Assembly (NCBI RefSeq): GCF_963678635.1
Contig: NW_026970994.1
Span: 1 to 38,604 of the forward strand
Length of the DNA stretch: 38,604 bases
Direction of reading: 5' to 3'
Source of the DNA: Symsagittifera roscoffensis
Taxonomy: Eukaryota; Xenacoelomorpha; Acoela; Convolutidae
Of the stretch, positions 1 to 9,843 are shown in pieces; positions within the stretch are counted from its first letter, which is position 1; each line of letters begins with the position of its first letter. A program made the translations under genes and the position numbers. The notes below the pieces were generated by a model, which saw only the letters and a list, made by a program, of their open reading frames with translations, did no database searches and was not told the origin of the DNA.

Positions 1-100
1 GCTTTGAGCCAGCGTAGATATCTTATTGAAAGAGCAACGCTACATTCAATCATTAAGTTCTTTTATACATTAATTTTTTTAAAATCTTACTAAAGATTGT

Positions 101-106
101 TTTAAT
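101..106 (-). terminator. Candidate poly(A) signal (ATTAAA) of the syntaxin gene
   Basis: The plus strand reads tttaat here, which is ATTAAA on the coding strand, about 180 bases past the syntaxin stop. It is the common one-base variant of AATAAA. No AATAAA was seen between the stop and the window edge. The motif is short and the region AT-rich, so chance occurrence is possible. Confidence 0.3.
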
Positions 107-286
107 GAAGCTTCTTTTTCGGAATGAAAACTTGACATTTTACTCATTGAACTAGTAGCAACCTAATAGGGTACTACGTCATGATTGAGATCGGTTACCA
201 AAACTAGGAGTCGCTTAGTTTCGAGGTGTTTAAATTTGAGATTCACTCAGGTGTACCACTTATTGCTAAAGAGCGCCTAAAGCAAA

Positions 287-722
287 TCATTTCAAGGACA
301 GTACTATGATTAAAACAAGCACAGCTGCGATTACTGCCAGAATAACTAAAACGATACACAACTTGTTGCGCGACTTGGCCTGGTACCTCTTCGCCTGAAT
401 AAGCTGCTCATTTGCCTGTTCAGCATGTCCGCGTGTTCGCTCTACGTTCGCTTCAATGTCATCAATGACTTCGCCCTGCTCGTGCACCATATCTGCAACA
501 TCACGCATGATGTCATTTATCATCAACATGTCTCGCTCCAGTTGATTTATTCTCTGCTCTCTTTCGGCAATCAGAGCAGAATCGACTTCCACTGATTGTG
601 CCCTCTCTTGTAATTGCGCGTACACTTGTACCGACACTTCGTTGTTCGCCTCGTCTCTAGTCATTTCGTATAAATTTCCATGACCGTCCGATGCAGCCAT
701 GTTCAGCGTCATTTTAAGAGTG
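287..722 (-). CDS. Syntaxin-7/12-like Qa-SNARE, exon 2 (SNARE domain and membrane anchor)
   Basis: This is the second coding exon of a t-SNARE. It would sit on endosomal or lysosomal membranes and form four-helix SNARE bundles that drive membrane fusion. The exon encodes the linker, the Qa SNARE helix and a C-terminal hydrophobic anchor of about 22 residues (CIVLVILAVIAAVLVL...) ending at TGA 287-289. The helix holds the hallmark run MVHEQGEVIDDIEANVE, whose Gln is the ionic zero-layer residue. Upstream on the minus strand is a pyrimidine-containing acceptor TTTTAG (AG at 724-723). Exon 1 ends in phase 2, and base 722 completes a Ser codon, so the frame continues exactly. The joined product is 262 codons, very close to the roughly 261 residues of animal syntaxin-7. 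No internal stop is seen. Assignment to 7/12 rather than another Qa class rests on overall motif resemblance and length. Confidence 0.9.
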
Positions 723-2067
723 CTAAAACGAGCAGAATATTTTCATTTCCACTATTCAATTACAAACAAATAAAAACTGCCAATAATTCACTTAAACTCA
801 TGTTATACACAGAGGCAACGCTTCGCACCTTTAACGATACACAATAAAGCTCCAAAAATCCAAGATAACGCCTCCCAAACTTGAATAAATTTTGTTGAAA
901 AAATCGTACGCTAAAAATCAAGATCATTTTTGCAAAATATTAAATAAAAATGTAAAATATAAATGTTAAATAAAAAAACTGTGATACAAAAATCCCATAG
1001 TACTTGAAAATTTTTAATTAAATCTTGCAAACAAACAATCTGCATATCCAACAAGAAAAAAAAAATTCAAAAACATGAATCCAAAAATTATAAACAATTT
1101 CCACAGAAAAGAACTTGCCGAAAAGAACTTGCCGAAAAGAACTTGCCAAAAATCTGAAAAAAACTCTAAAAATCTATGAAAGCAACCCAATTACATCAAG
1201 AATTATAAATATTCTTCGCAACGGTAGAAGAGCTAGATCACAACAAAGAAAAAACAAGTAAAAAAACCGCGAAGAAAGGAAACAAAAAACGACGAAACAT
1301 TTTTTGTTCAAAAACTTCAGCCATAAAAAAAATAAGAAGCCATGTATCCGAAAAAAAATTGAAAATTTTTTGCAAAAAAATTCCAGTTGAAAAATTCAAA
1401 AAAAAGTTTCATTTCTAACAGAAAATTTGGGCGCCTAAAAAAACCAGAACACCAAGAACTATATTTACCCTCATACAAATGAAGAAAAAAATACTTGAAA
1501 AACGTATCAAAAAATACAGAATTAATTAACCGGCAAAAAATACAGAACTAAGTAAGCCGACAAAAATTGCGTCGAATTCAATAAAGCCTTCAAAAAAATT
1601 ACATCTGAAAAAATTTTCAGCAGTGAAACAAATATCAACAGCTGTTGAATTACAGCTGTTATACGTGGAATATCGGTAGAAATGGAGATGCATTTGGAGA
1701 TGACCACAAACTTCAGTCATCCTCTGCACAAAGTTGTTTATGGGAAAAAAAGTCTAGTACCCGATTGTAATAACCTTGCTTATCGCTAAAGTAAAAAAGC
1801 GACAAGCACCACATTTCGCCACTACTACTCTCCAAAGTTAGTTTGGACATATAATTGACATAGAAGCGAGGAGATGCTGAGCTTTGCAACGTTTGCGATA
1901 CAAAAATTTCCGAAAATCAGGGATTCGACCCTCTGCCGACCCAAAAGTTCCCCCCTTTGGTAATATTTTAAGACCTTCATTTTTGGCTGACCGATGCTTA
2001 AATTTTTCTAAAGACGCCAAACGTATAGTAATTTTGAGTAACGCGCCAAACGTAATGCTATTTTATC
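723..2067. other. Syntaxin intron, A-rich noncoding stretch
   Basis: Intronic DNA on the 3' side of the syntaxin intron. The plus strand is very A-rich with many A-runs from about 890 to 1500. Apart from the 14-bp triple repeat at 1106-1147 I see no gene, RNA or recognisable element. Short open frames on either strand show no family motif. Confidence 0.6.
1106..1147. repeat. Tandem repeat, 3 x 14 bp (gaaaagaacttgcc)
   Basis: Three perfect head-to-tail copies of a 14-bp unit (1106-1119, 1120-1133, 1134-1147) in the A-rich intron. It is a small minisatellite with no sign of function. Confidence 0.9.
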
Positions 2068-2075
2068 CTCAATAC

Positions 2076-2744
2076 CAGGGTGGGGGACTTTGTTTTAAAC
2101 AGTTTAAAACAAAGGCTTAAAAAAACGGTTTGAAACAGCGGGAGAAAAACACATTTGAAACAATTTGATTGAAATACACAATTAAAGCCGTTTTTCGGCT
2201 AATGACGCAATAAAGCTAAAGTTATGTTGCAATAGTGCTCCAAGTTTCACACCTCACTTTTATCGCCTGTTGTTTTGACGACAACTAACGACCCTGTCAT
2301 AGGCATTTCTTTTAAGCTCGACGGCAAGTGTTACTTGATGAACACGTTCAATACAGTCGGAGAGTCCCATTCAGCGTCCTATTTACTGAAAATGGCAAGT
2401 TACAAAGTATCTTGGTTACGAACAACCTTACTGTAGGTACCTGTTCGCAGAAAGTTACCAAACGGTTTCGCCCACAGCGTGGTGGTCAAGCGGTATTCAT
2501 CTCGGGTTTGACGAAGAGTTAGTCAACCTGGCTAAAGCCCTTGTTTACGCCATAGGGTCGAGTGGTGGAGTAGAGCGCCAGTTTTCAACCCTTGGGATGA
2601 CTTACGGATCTTTGAGAAATCAACTGGACGTCGAAAAAGCGGGGAAAATGACTTTCTTGTAGAAACAATTCAACGTGTTTTTTTTTCGTAAAAAATATGT
2701 TTTAATGTATAATTGGATAAAAAACGTTTAAAACTCCCACCCTG
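2076..2744 (+). mobile_element. Internally deleted hAT-superfamily DNA transposon, 669 bp, with intact ends
   Basis: The left end begins CAGGGTGGGGG and the right end, read on the other strand, begins CAGGGTGGGAG. Both are followed by a TTTTAAAC block, so the terminal inverted repeats extend imperfectly over about 25 bp. The element is flanked by perfect 8-bp direct repeats, ctcaatac, at 2068-2075 and 2745-2752. An 8-bp target-site duplication is the hAT signature. The interior keeps only the C-terminal transposase segment; the catalytic core is absent at this size, so the copy is non-autonomous. It lies in the syntaxin intron with its coding strand opposite to the host gene. The undamaged duplication suggests a fairly recent insertion. 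Confidence 0.85.
2390..2662 (+). pseudogene. hAT transposase C-terminal (dimerisation) fragment
   Basis: An open stretch of about 90 codons reads through RYLFAESYQTVSPTAWW and then VERQFSTLGMTYGSLRNQL, followed by DVEKAGKMTFL and a stop at 2660-2662. The W-W pair, the ERQFST block and the RN-L motif are the conserved C-terminal features of hAT transposases, used for dimerisation and folding of the active site. An in-frame TGA at 2387-2389 closes the frame upstream, and matching coding-like sequence continues only in another frame. The DDE residues that would lie upstream are missing. It is a remnant of the parent transposase and cannot be catalytically active. Confidence 0.8.
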
Positions 2745-2752
2745 CTCAATAC

Positions 2753-3095
2753 TTTTCTTAAGTGCCTATAAACGCCTTTTATGGCCAGTTTCTTCTGCGC
2801 AGCAATTTTTGCCAAAATTGGGTCTTCATAGTGATTTTCACGGGACAGCTCAGAAACTCAATTTAGATGATCTAAGAAAGGTCGACAAAATTTCTTTCTT
2901 TCATTGCGTCCTTACAAAAGGTGAAGCGAGGTTTTCTATTAATTGCAATACAACGTAAGGGTAGCTTGCAAGCATGCGAATTAAAAATGAGACAGAAAAA
3001 AAACTAAATTTCAAGAACACAGTCGAGAAACAGAACTAAAAACTTAAAATAAACGTTTAGTAGTTACTGAGGGGCCACTAAGCCGACAATACGTG
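2753..3095. other. Intronic stretch, nothing recognised
   Basis: AT-rich intron DNA between the hAT element and a tandem duplication. The 81-codon open frame on the plus strand (2713-2958) starts inside the transposon end and shows no known motif, so I do not call it a gene. Confidence 0.5.
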
Positions 3096-3480
3096 AAAGC
3101 TCATGGAGTCAAAAACACAGAATGATATCAAAAATTGTTGTTTTTTTTTGTTAAAAAAATGAGCGATTACGTTTTCAAACTTTCTGCCTTACCTTCCGCT
3201 AAATAGGCGGAATCAATCAGTCATTACGCGGAACTAAAACTTGGATTAATTTCAATGGAAGATCACCTTCGATTTCGAACTCTGTGAAAAAACGTTTTCA
3301 ACTCTTTTTCGACTCCGTGAACGCTCATGGATTCAAATACAAAAATTGACATCATAAGTAGTTTTTTTTTTGTTAAAAAAAATTAGCGTTTTTGTTTTCA
3401 AACGCTCTACCTTATTTTCCGCTAAATAGGCGGAATCAGTGATTAGGCGGAACTAAAACTTGGATTGATTTCGATGGAAT
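3096..3480. repeat. Imperfect direct repeat (about 165-bp units, period about 220 bp)
   Basis: Two related segments lie head to tail, about 3096-3260 and 3320-3480. Both contain gctcatgga, a long T-run followed by gttaaaaaaa, then ccgctaaataggcggaatca and cggaactaaaacttgga. The spacing drifts from 224 to 219 bases between the two ends, so small indels have accumulated. It could be a duplicated fragment of a non-autonomous element. No coding potential. Confidence 0.75.
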
Positions 3481-3661
3481 TCTGAGAAAAACTCTCTCAG
3501 CAAATCCGAAGACAATTTCGAGATCTTCTCAGCAAAAACGATGTTCACAACTCAAGTAATGATGCTTCCAGACATAGATGGCACTGTGACGATGCTAGAA
3601 AGAAGAATTCAATTATTCAGTCGTTCTTAGCAAGTTTCCCTCATGTGATAGGAGTTCCCGA

Positions 3662-4038
3662 TTGGAGAAAACGCTTACGAAACGGTCTATCTTAACTCAA
3701 CAGCAAACGCTTCCATCACATGTTGCTTTCTACATTCCAAAAAGGATGCATACACTTCGAACTTTAACACTATTCCTGAAAATCGATTCCCTACATCGTT
3801 TCGATGAGAGCATCAGAAAAACGTTGCAGTTGATTTTCAATGTTGAGATTGATGATTCAAGATGGGAGCTTTTAAAGTTGCCTTGCAAACTAGGGTAAGT
3901 GGCCATTGTTCAGGTCCCGACCCAAGCTATTGCCGCATATGCGTCATCCATATTCGCAACCCTAGATATCTGCTGCAACATCTATGCGAGTGAAATGACA
4001 ACAGAATGTCTAATCGAATCTATCATACAAAAATGGGC
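3662..4038 (+). pseudogene. LINE (non-LTR retrotransposon) fragment, post-RT region
   Basis: The plus-strand frame contains FDESIRKTLQLIFNV, then RWELLKLPCKLG, a TAA stop, and in the same frame VAIVQVPTQAIAAYASSIF. This is the region after the RT catalytic domain in a class of invertebrate LINEs (an FD-x2-IR helix, then a W-x2-LP-x3-GG-G stretch). The same block occurs in LINE B of this window (around 19700-19775), so the two belong to the same superfamily. The stop falls where the conserved Gly is expected. Only this part of the element is visible; neither end nor a target-site duplication was found. It sits in the syntaxin intron, opposite strand to the host gene. Confidence 0.6.
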
Positions 4039-4426
4039 GTAGCCTCTTTATGCAGGAGAGCTTCCCACAACGTGTTCTATCAGTTGAACCCAAAATCTCA
4101 GATTCGCACGGGCAGTTTTAGAAGAAATCGTACAAAATCCAAAACTTTGGGTCAAAAAATTTCCCCCCACACACTTTTTCGAAACCTGTAGAAAGTGAGG
4201 TAAGATAAAAAGAGACTAGGGAATTAAGCAGACACATAGGGTTGGTCGGACTTCCCACTGGTACTTCTTTTTTGAAAATCGATAGATTAGTTTTTGAGAT
4301 AAACGAGAATTTTCCAAAGCGTCTCAAATCATAAAAATAAAAAACCCGATCTCAACGGCATTTACATAATACCTGTCTTTATCAAACAGGAATTGAGCAC
4401 TGATACACTACGTTTTATATTAATCT

Positions 4427-4621
4427 TTGGTAAAAGTGCGACGCAAGCTACCGGCGACGACAGAGCGACAGTTTTCACAAGACCGACTCGGCATTGCTGT
4501 ACCGCGTGGCACAGCTGCGTACCTGCGCGAAACTCTACCTGTTGAAGTTGACGACCCGGTTGTTGCCGACTTTCGGAGAAAACCGAGATTGTATATCACC
4601 TGCTTTTTAAATAGCATTTAA
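4427..4621 (+). other. GC-richer open patch of unknown nature
   Basis: A short island of higher GC in the AT-rich syntaxin intron, open in both directions (65 codons minus, 64 codons plus). The plus reading has a coding-like look (GIAVPRGTAAYLRETLPVEV, then DDPVVADFRRKP) but matches no family I recognise. There is no splice-site pair or start context that would make it an exon. It may be a fragment of a mobile element. Confidence 0.25.
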
Positions 4622-4652
4622 AATGATGTTTTTATACAAACGCGGTGCTACT

Positions 4653-4895
4653 TTATATTCCAACTTTCTGTGTTTTTGATCTAATTGTATCGAATCCGCG
4701 CTTAACGAAAACTATTCTGCATAGTCTCTTGAGATCATTATTCAGTTGTTTCATAACACTTTTGATTGAAATGCCATAAATTAGAACTCCATATTGAATA
4801 CTAGGTAGCTCAAATGCTTCGTATACACGTATTAACTGTTTCTTTTTAACGCTTTTCTTTTTTGATAGAATAAATACGTGATTAAGAAAACTCAA
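4653..4895 (-). pseudogene. LINE fragment (post-RT region of a Jockey/CR1-like element)
   Basis: An 80-codon minus-strand stretch reads LIRVYEAFELPSIQYGVLIYG, with a break for length here, then ISIKSVMKQLNNDLKRLCR. The pattern Y-x2-F-x-LP-x2-QYG-x2-I-(Y/W)G followed by L(N/Q)-x3-KR-x-CRI is typical of the segment after the RT domain in many animal LINEs. It differs from the LINE A/B family elsewhere in this window, so it is a separate lineage. No other domain is retained nearby. It lies in the syntaxin intron in the same orientation as the gene. Confidence 0.55.
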
Positions 4896-6587
4896 ATTAA
4901 TGTCTATTGTTATTACTAAGTACCTAAACGATTTCCAATATTCAATATCACTTTGATTAATTCGCGCTTCGATAGCAACTTTCTTTTTTGATTTTTTTGA
5001 AATTCATTGACTTTAATTCATTGATTTTTGAAATTCGCTCAGTTTAGTGTAGCGCTGTTTGATGCGTTTGAGCTAATGAATCATGTAATAGTGACTCATA
5101 AAAAAAAGCTGTCAGCATAAAGAAAAGTTCGAGTATTTTGTTGACTATCATAGCAACGTTTCGAGTGGTCACCATTAGGCCAACACGGGTGTTACGAGAA
5201 AATAGTCACCTCTTCGGTTTCAGAGAATCACAACGAAAAAGAAATTAAATTGAAAATTTAGAGGCAATATATTTTACTTGGAATACAAAAAGCCTATAAT
5301 TTCCACTATTCAGAAAATCCGGAAAAACTCAATATGGCATATCTTATCAATTTGCTTTAACAATAGTTGTGCTAAAAATGACTCGAGAAATTTTCACTAT
5401 CGCAGATTTAGAAAGATCTGCGTTCATGTATAAAAAAAACCTATATTTCATGGCTTTTATAATACAGAGCACTCAAAATCAAAATTTTGTCTAGTGAAAT
5501 AAAATTATTGTAGAAGCGCGTAAATCGCTCCCAGATTCTAAGAGTTCTTTTTGGCTCTGATTTTGTTCTAAGCAATCTGTTTCTCCTATTTTTGTCATCT
5601 AAATTAACCAAGATCAGCCATAGAGCATTTAGAGCATTAGCCATAGTTTTTTTAAAATTGTGTACTTTTTACGTTCAAATATAGAGCAAGTACCATTGTT
5701 GAAACTTATCGCTTATATTTTACGAAAGTTTCACTTGTGAAAAAGTATTTTGTTGAAGTGATTTTTTCGTGTCTGTAAAATTTATGCCGGTTAGTTTTTT
5801 TTTGTTGTTCCAATCATTTGAAAAATGGGGAGGAACTTTGTATTCAGGCGTGTTTTAGTTTTTTCCACGCAAATTCAGGTACTACAAATAATCATCGGAC
5901 TGGTTTGAGTGATATATTATATAAAAACCCTTAGTCGTGAATGAAACCACATTTAAAATTTCCCCCATGTCGAGAAAAACTGGTTTAAAATTTCGAATTT
6001 TAGTCTAATTTCGGCCACTTGCACAGTAACCAGCTATCCTTGTTTTTAATTGTGTCTGAATTCACATTCATCAGATACTTGAACAAGAAAACGTCTATGC
6101 CCGATTACAATAGCTGTCCTTCCCACACTAGTGAAAACTGAAATTTCCAAAAAAGAAAAAAAATCTATTAATTACCACAAAAAATTAAAGAATATCTCCG
6201 AAAGACAGAGGAATATTATGAAACTAACCTATTCACATAAATCTAAATATATTACGCTTTTAACTAAAAAGTTCTTGCTGTGGAAACAATTTTTTTTCTT
6301 TTTAAAATAAGAAAATATGCTGTTGCTCGAAATCCGATTGATAAATAAAGTTTCCAGCTAAGGTTTTCCGGGATTGACTTCAGCGCCTTTACTGTCCCTA
6401 GGATGGGCGGCACCCTACAGTACCAGACGGTTGCCGTACTCTTGCACATCTCAAAGGTAATAACATCAAAACTCAACAACGGTCTGCACAGTAATTAAAT
6501 AAATAACGTTTTGCTCGTTAATAATATCAAACATCCATTAACACCTTCCAGCTAGTATATCAGCGTTAAAAATAATCTAAATTTTAC
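4896..6587. other. Syntaxin intron, donor-side stretch, nothing recognised
   Basis: About 1.7 kb of AT-rich intronic DNA next to the exon 1 donor. Several short open frames exist (for example minus 5441-5644 and 6264-6479), but none carries a family motif or convincing splice context. No clear repeat or RNA gene was seen. Confidence 0.5.
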
Positions 6588-6940
6588 CTGATAACTTTTT
6601 TCTGGATGTTAGCATTATTCTCACATGCTTGTTTGAAATCATTTGACAATCTGTCAGCCAAAATAACTTTGCTGCGCTCGCTAGAAAACTTTCTTTCAAC
6701 GTCTATTAGCATTCTTTTGGTGTCTTTGATAACAAGATTTGTCTGGGAATTTAGGTTTCTGAGTTCATCTCTGAAGTTCGCTGTATCTCTGGCCGTGCCG
6801 ATGGACGACATACTTTTATTAAGTTTATTCGACGCGTTGTTTATTTGCTTGATATGACTTTTAATGAGATTAATCATGTCTTCGAAGTCTTTGTCCGTTG
6901 TCCCGGAGGACTTAACTCCGAGGGTAGATCCGTAAGACAT
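6588..6940 (-). CDS. Syntaxin-7/12-like Qa-SNARE, exon 1 (N-terminal Habc region)
   Basis: First coding exon of the same syntaxin, 117 codons plus two bases. It starts MSYGSTLG, and MSY is also how vertebrate syntaxin-7 begins. It encodes the three-helix Habc-type regulatory region (helices around residues 18-45, 53-85 and 90-117) with the syntaxin-like stretches FRDELRNLNSQTNLVIKDT and DRLSNDFKQACENNANIQKK. The donor is CAG|GTAAAA (GT at 6587-6586), phase 2, matched by exon 2. The open frame extends upstream of this Met, but a good acceptor (TTTTGTTTTCAG, AG at 6949-6948) lies 7 bases before the ATG. I therefore place the start at 6940 and infer a 5' UTR intron. The gap to exon 2 (5.86 kb) is filled with mobile-element debris. 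The intact frame contrasts with every other coding-like stretch in the window. Confidence 0.88.
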
Positions 6941-6950
6941 AGTCACTCTG
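6941..6950 (-). promoter_or_regulatory. Probable 3' splice site of a 5' UTR intron of the syntaxin gene
   Basis: On the minus strand the sequence GTTTTGTTTTCAG|AGTGACT precedes the syntaxin ATG. The pyrimidine tract plus CAG fits a splice acceptor, so the promoter and first noncoding exon would lie at higher coordinates. The site also explains why the in-frame Met further upstream (around 6982) should not be used. Confidence 0.5.
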
Positions 6951-7084
6951 AAAACAAAACAGAAGCTTACTGGTCTAGACAAGGCTCTTAATAGTCCATC
7001 ACTTTGTTGTAAATGAGATCTGTGAAGCTTTTTTCATTTTTTTTTTATATATTATTATTTTTTTTAAACTATAATCGGGGCGAG

Positions 7085-7355
7085 ACTGTCATAGTAAACG
7101 AGGTTACAGTCAGTAGTGCCTTCATCAGATTAACCAGTCAAAATCCTCGGATTTTTCTAGATAGGGAAGAGTAACGTACAATGTGGATAGAAGTAAAGAG
7201 AGTCAGATGGTTGGGAATCAAGCCAACCAGATTTTTTTTTTCTTAAAGGTAATCAGAAGGTCAAAAGTATCATAGTGACCGAGGTTACAGTCAGGAGTCC
7301 CTTCATCACGTATTGCAGTCAAAATCCTTGTAGGAACTTTCTAGATATGGAAGTG
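7085..7355. repeat. Diverged direct repeat, two units about 181 bp apart
   Basis: Segments at about 7085-7176 and 7266-7355 share catagt, then cgaggttacagtcag, cttcatca, cagtcaaaatcct and tttctagatag/tatggaa. Base substitutions and small indels separate them. They look like two copies of a short dispersed repeat or an old local duplication upstream of the syntaxin gene. No coding potential seen. Confidence 0.7.
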
Positions 7356-9060
7356 ATAATGATAAAGGAAGACGACAAGTGTTGATGTTGTAACATTCGC
7401 CCGGAAGTACATATCGACGGAAAATAAAGCTAAGCTATAAAACGACTGGCCAGCGTTTAAACTAAGCTCTACATGCTTTTCATCGTCTCTACCAAGGTCA
7501 GTTCTTTTGGTGGTCTTTCTAACATCGAGTCGACAAAAACGTTACTGCTTTCGGCTTGGGTCAAAACACTCAAATTAACTTAATTACATGCAAAATTAGT
7601 GAGCTCATGGCTGGGTCTCAGTATCTCCAGACCACGAGGTCACTCCTAAAAACAGGGCTACTACTACTTATTATATTACTATTGTTTTTGTTCAGTAGAT
7701 AAAAATCATCTTCTCCATCGAAGATGGATCAACCCTTTCCCTTAACCCCTAGCTTCTCATCGTCAGAAAGTGAACTCAGATGTTAATTAAATCAGGACAT
7801 AATAGGGAAGCTAAAATTTTGTATAAAATGATTTAAGTTCAAGTCCCGAGACCCCTCCGGATTCTTGAATCCGGGTAAACAACACCCTTATCTCCTCTCC
7901 GGAATGCTGGTTTCTACCCTTCACCGTTGTTGTGAATGGTCTTGCAACGATTGTAGCGACACAATCGTTGCAACTCGGAGCGGTCTCTGCTAACTTTGCT
8001 GTTCGCTCAATTCTTGTTTTTGTTTTTTATCGCGATTATCGTTGTTGTCACCGTCGCAACTATCGTTGTTCTTGTTTATTTTGGATGTCTTCCAAAATGG
8101 CCGATTTTGACGTTTCTCAGAATTATGACGTCATCGCTCGAAATTTTAAAAAGTCAAAATACCAAAATATTCTAGCCTTCACGATTCGTTCAATCGTCCG
8201 AATAACACCGTTAATCCTCTAAAACTGCTAATTCGGAAGGTTAGCTGCTAATAATCCGAAATTGCATTTTCGACCATTCTGGTCGAATGTCACATACTCC
8301 CCACAGCCGATCAATGTCCCAAATGAATCTCGTAATGTTCGTAAAAATGGTGCAGTGCCATCGAACAGAATTTACAAAATGCAATAAGTCACTTTTATCC
8401 ACGTCAAATCGACTCACTGCAGAATATAAATGGCATCATACTACACTACTATAGCCTTCCAAATTATTTCACGTATCTACACTTTGAGGATATGACCTAA
8501 GATAAAACCTTTTTTCTGACTTCCAACGTCAATGCCCTGATTTAAAACTTTTTCTCCTAGGTTTTAAAAAGTGTAAGTTTGCTGGACAATCCTGCCAACC
8601 AACAAGCTAAAATTATCCTACTATGCTTCTTCCCTTCGGAAATTTTAATTGTTATTGGTCCTGAATATTAAAACTAAGGAACTCTGTGGTTAGAAAGAAC
8701 AATGAAACAATCACCCTCTTCAAGATATTACCCAAGCCTTTCATGTCACCACAAAGTGATCAGTTGTCCTAGTTGATTAAAAACAATCATGCAGGCTAGA
8801 ATATGTAAAAATAATCTTCACTCAAGCCTTTCTAAATAAATAGTAAGCGTCTCTAAAGCCACTAACTAAAGTCAAAATACAAATTTACAAATGCAACAAA
8901 ATCTTCATTGTTCAAAACTGAATTAAAATGTTTTCTTTCAATTTCAATTAGAACTTGGTTGCTTAGTTTCTCACTTGAGTTTTTTGTCATACATATAAAA
9001 CAATTCTGAGTTTTAACTTCTTCTCTTTCGTCACTTCTTTGTTTCTTCTTTTTTCGTCTT
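7356..9060. other. Intergenic region, nothing recognised apart from a hairpin
   Basis: About 1.7 kb between the syntaxin upstream region and the 3' end of family X copy I. The only structure seen is the hairpin at 7942-7973. The open frame at 7932-8222 on the plus strand overlaps that hairpin and has no recognisable motif. From about 8990 to 9120 the plus strand becomes strongly pyrimidine-rich, which is the purine-rich tail of copy I on the minus strand. Confidence 0.5.
7942..7973. repeat. Perfect 13-bp inverted repeat (hairpin) with 6-base loop
   Basis: Arms ttgcaacgattgt (7942-7954) and acaatcgttgcaa (7961-7973) surround the loop agcgac. No T-run, promoter or gene boundary explains it. 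It may be the end of a palindromic non-autonomous element. Confidence 0.8.
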
Positions 9061-9129
9061 TTAGAAGTTCTAAAACTTCTAAATTCTTCTAATTTCGTTT
9101 ATTTTTGCATCTTGTTCTTCGGCTATTTG

Positions 9130-9840
9130 TCAATGCTCCATCTCCTCCTCAAGCGACATTGACTCTGCACTTTGAGTTTCTGTGTCTTGTAACACATCGG
9201 TAGCTATTCTGACGCTGTTGGAAGCAGTCCTCCAACACTTCTGCTCTTCTACTCTTTGTTTACCCCTCGTTAGATCTCTGTTCCTGCAGAAGCTGTTAAG
9301 GAGACATAACGTCACGTTTCTCTCCAAATCTTACTTCAACATCTCTTCTTTCTCCCTTTCATCACGTTCACTCATCCTGGAGATTCTCTTTACGGCGGTG
9401 GTCACTGCATTCCGATGAGTTGCAAAATCTCGCTTGAAAGCTCCTGCTCCAATGTCCAGCTGATAGGTACTGTACACTCTGCCGTGCTTCGACATATGCT
9501 CTTTGGCATATGCGTATAACCATGCAGTCATGTTGGCTCTAAATCATGGCATCAGTCGTCTTCTTGCCCATATTTTTTTCAATTCCATCAGAATGTTCAG
9601 AATCTTGCACATTGTCTCAAAAAGATCTAAATCTTTTAGACAATCCAATTTCTGCAATTGTTCTCTCGTTGGTGCCTCCTGTCTATTGTTCTCCTTCACA
9701 TGAGCTTTCAGCCATCGTATCTCCATCATAACTCCCACTATCACTATCGTTATGGGCCGTGATGAGTCTGGTAAACCCATGGAGAGCAGCTCTCCAGAGT
9801 CACAGATCAACACCAGATTACTACGCCCGGGATACCACCA
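9130..9840 (-). pseudogene. Family X copy I, segment 10: helical C-terminal end
   Basis: Three open stretches (9813-9544, 9531-9331, 9327-9130) with stops or shifts between them. They contain LDLFETMCKILNILMELKK, NMTAWLYAYAKEHMSKHG, YSTYQLDIGAGAFKRDF and a Glu-rich coiled-coil-like tail (SMSLEEEMEH). Copy II matches with WLELFDTACKALAKPTEVKR and EYRSFSANIRPTAFKQPLL (31966-31727 and upstream). After the last stop the minus strand turns purine-rich to about 9000, which may be the 3' untranslated end. No poly(A) tail or target-site duplication was identified. Confidence 0.5.
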
Positions 9841-9843
9841 TGT

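Noticed and set aside
6600-6860. Plus-strand 83-codon frame
   Set aside because: Antisense to syntaxin exon 1, whose splice junctions and length are consistent.
7356-9060. tRNA or other structured RNA gene
   Set aside because: No cloverleaf or conserved tRNA box pair could be found by eye on either strand here or elsewhere in the window.
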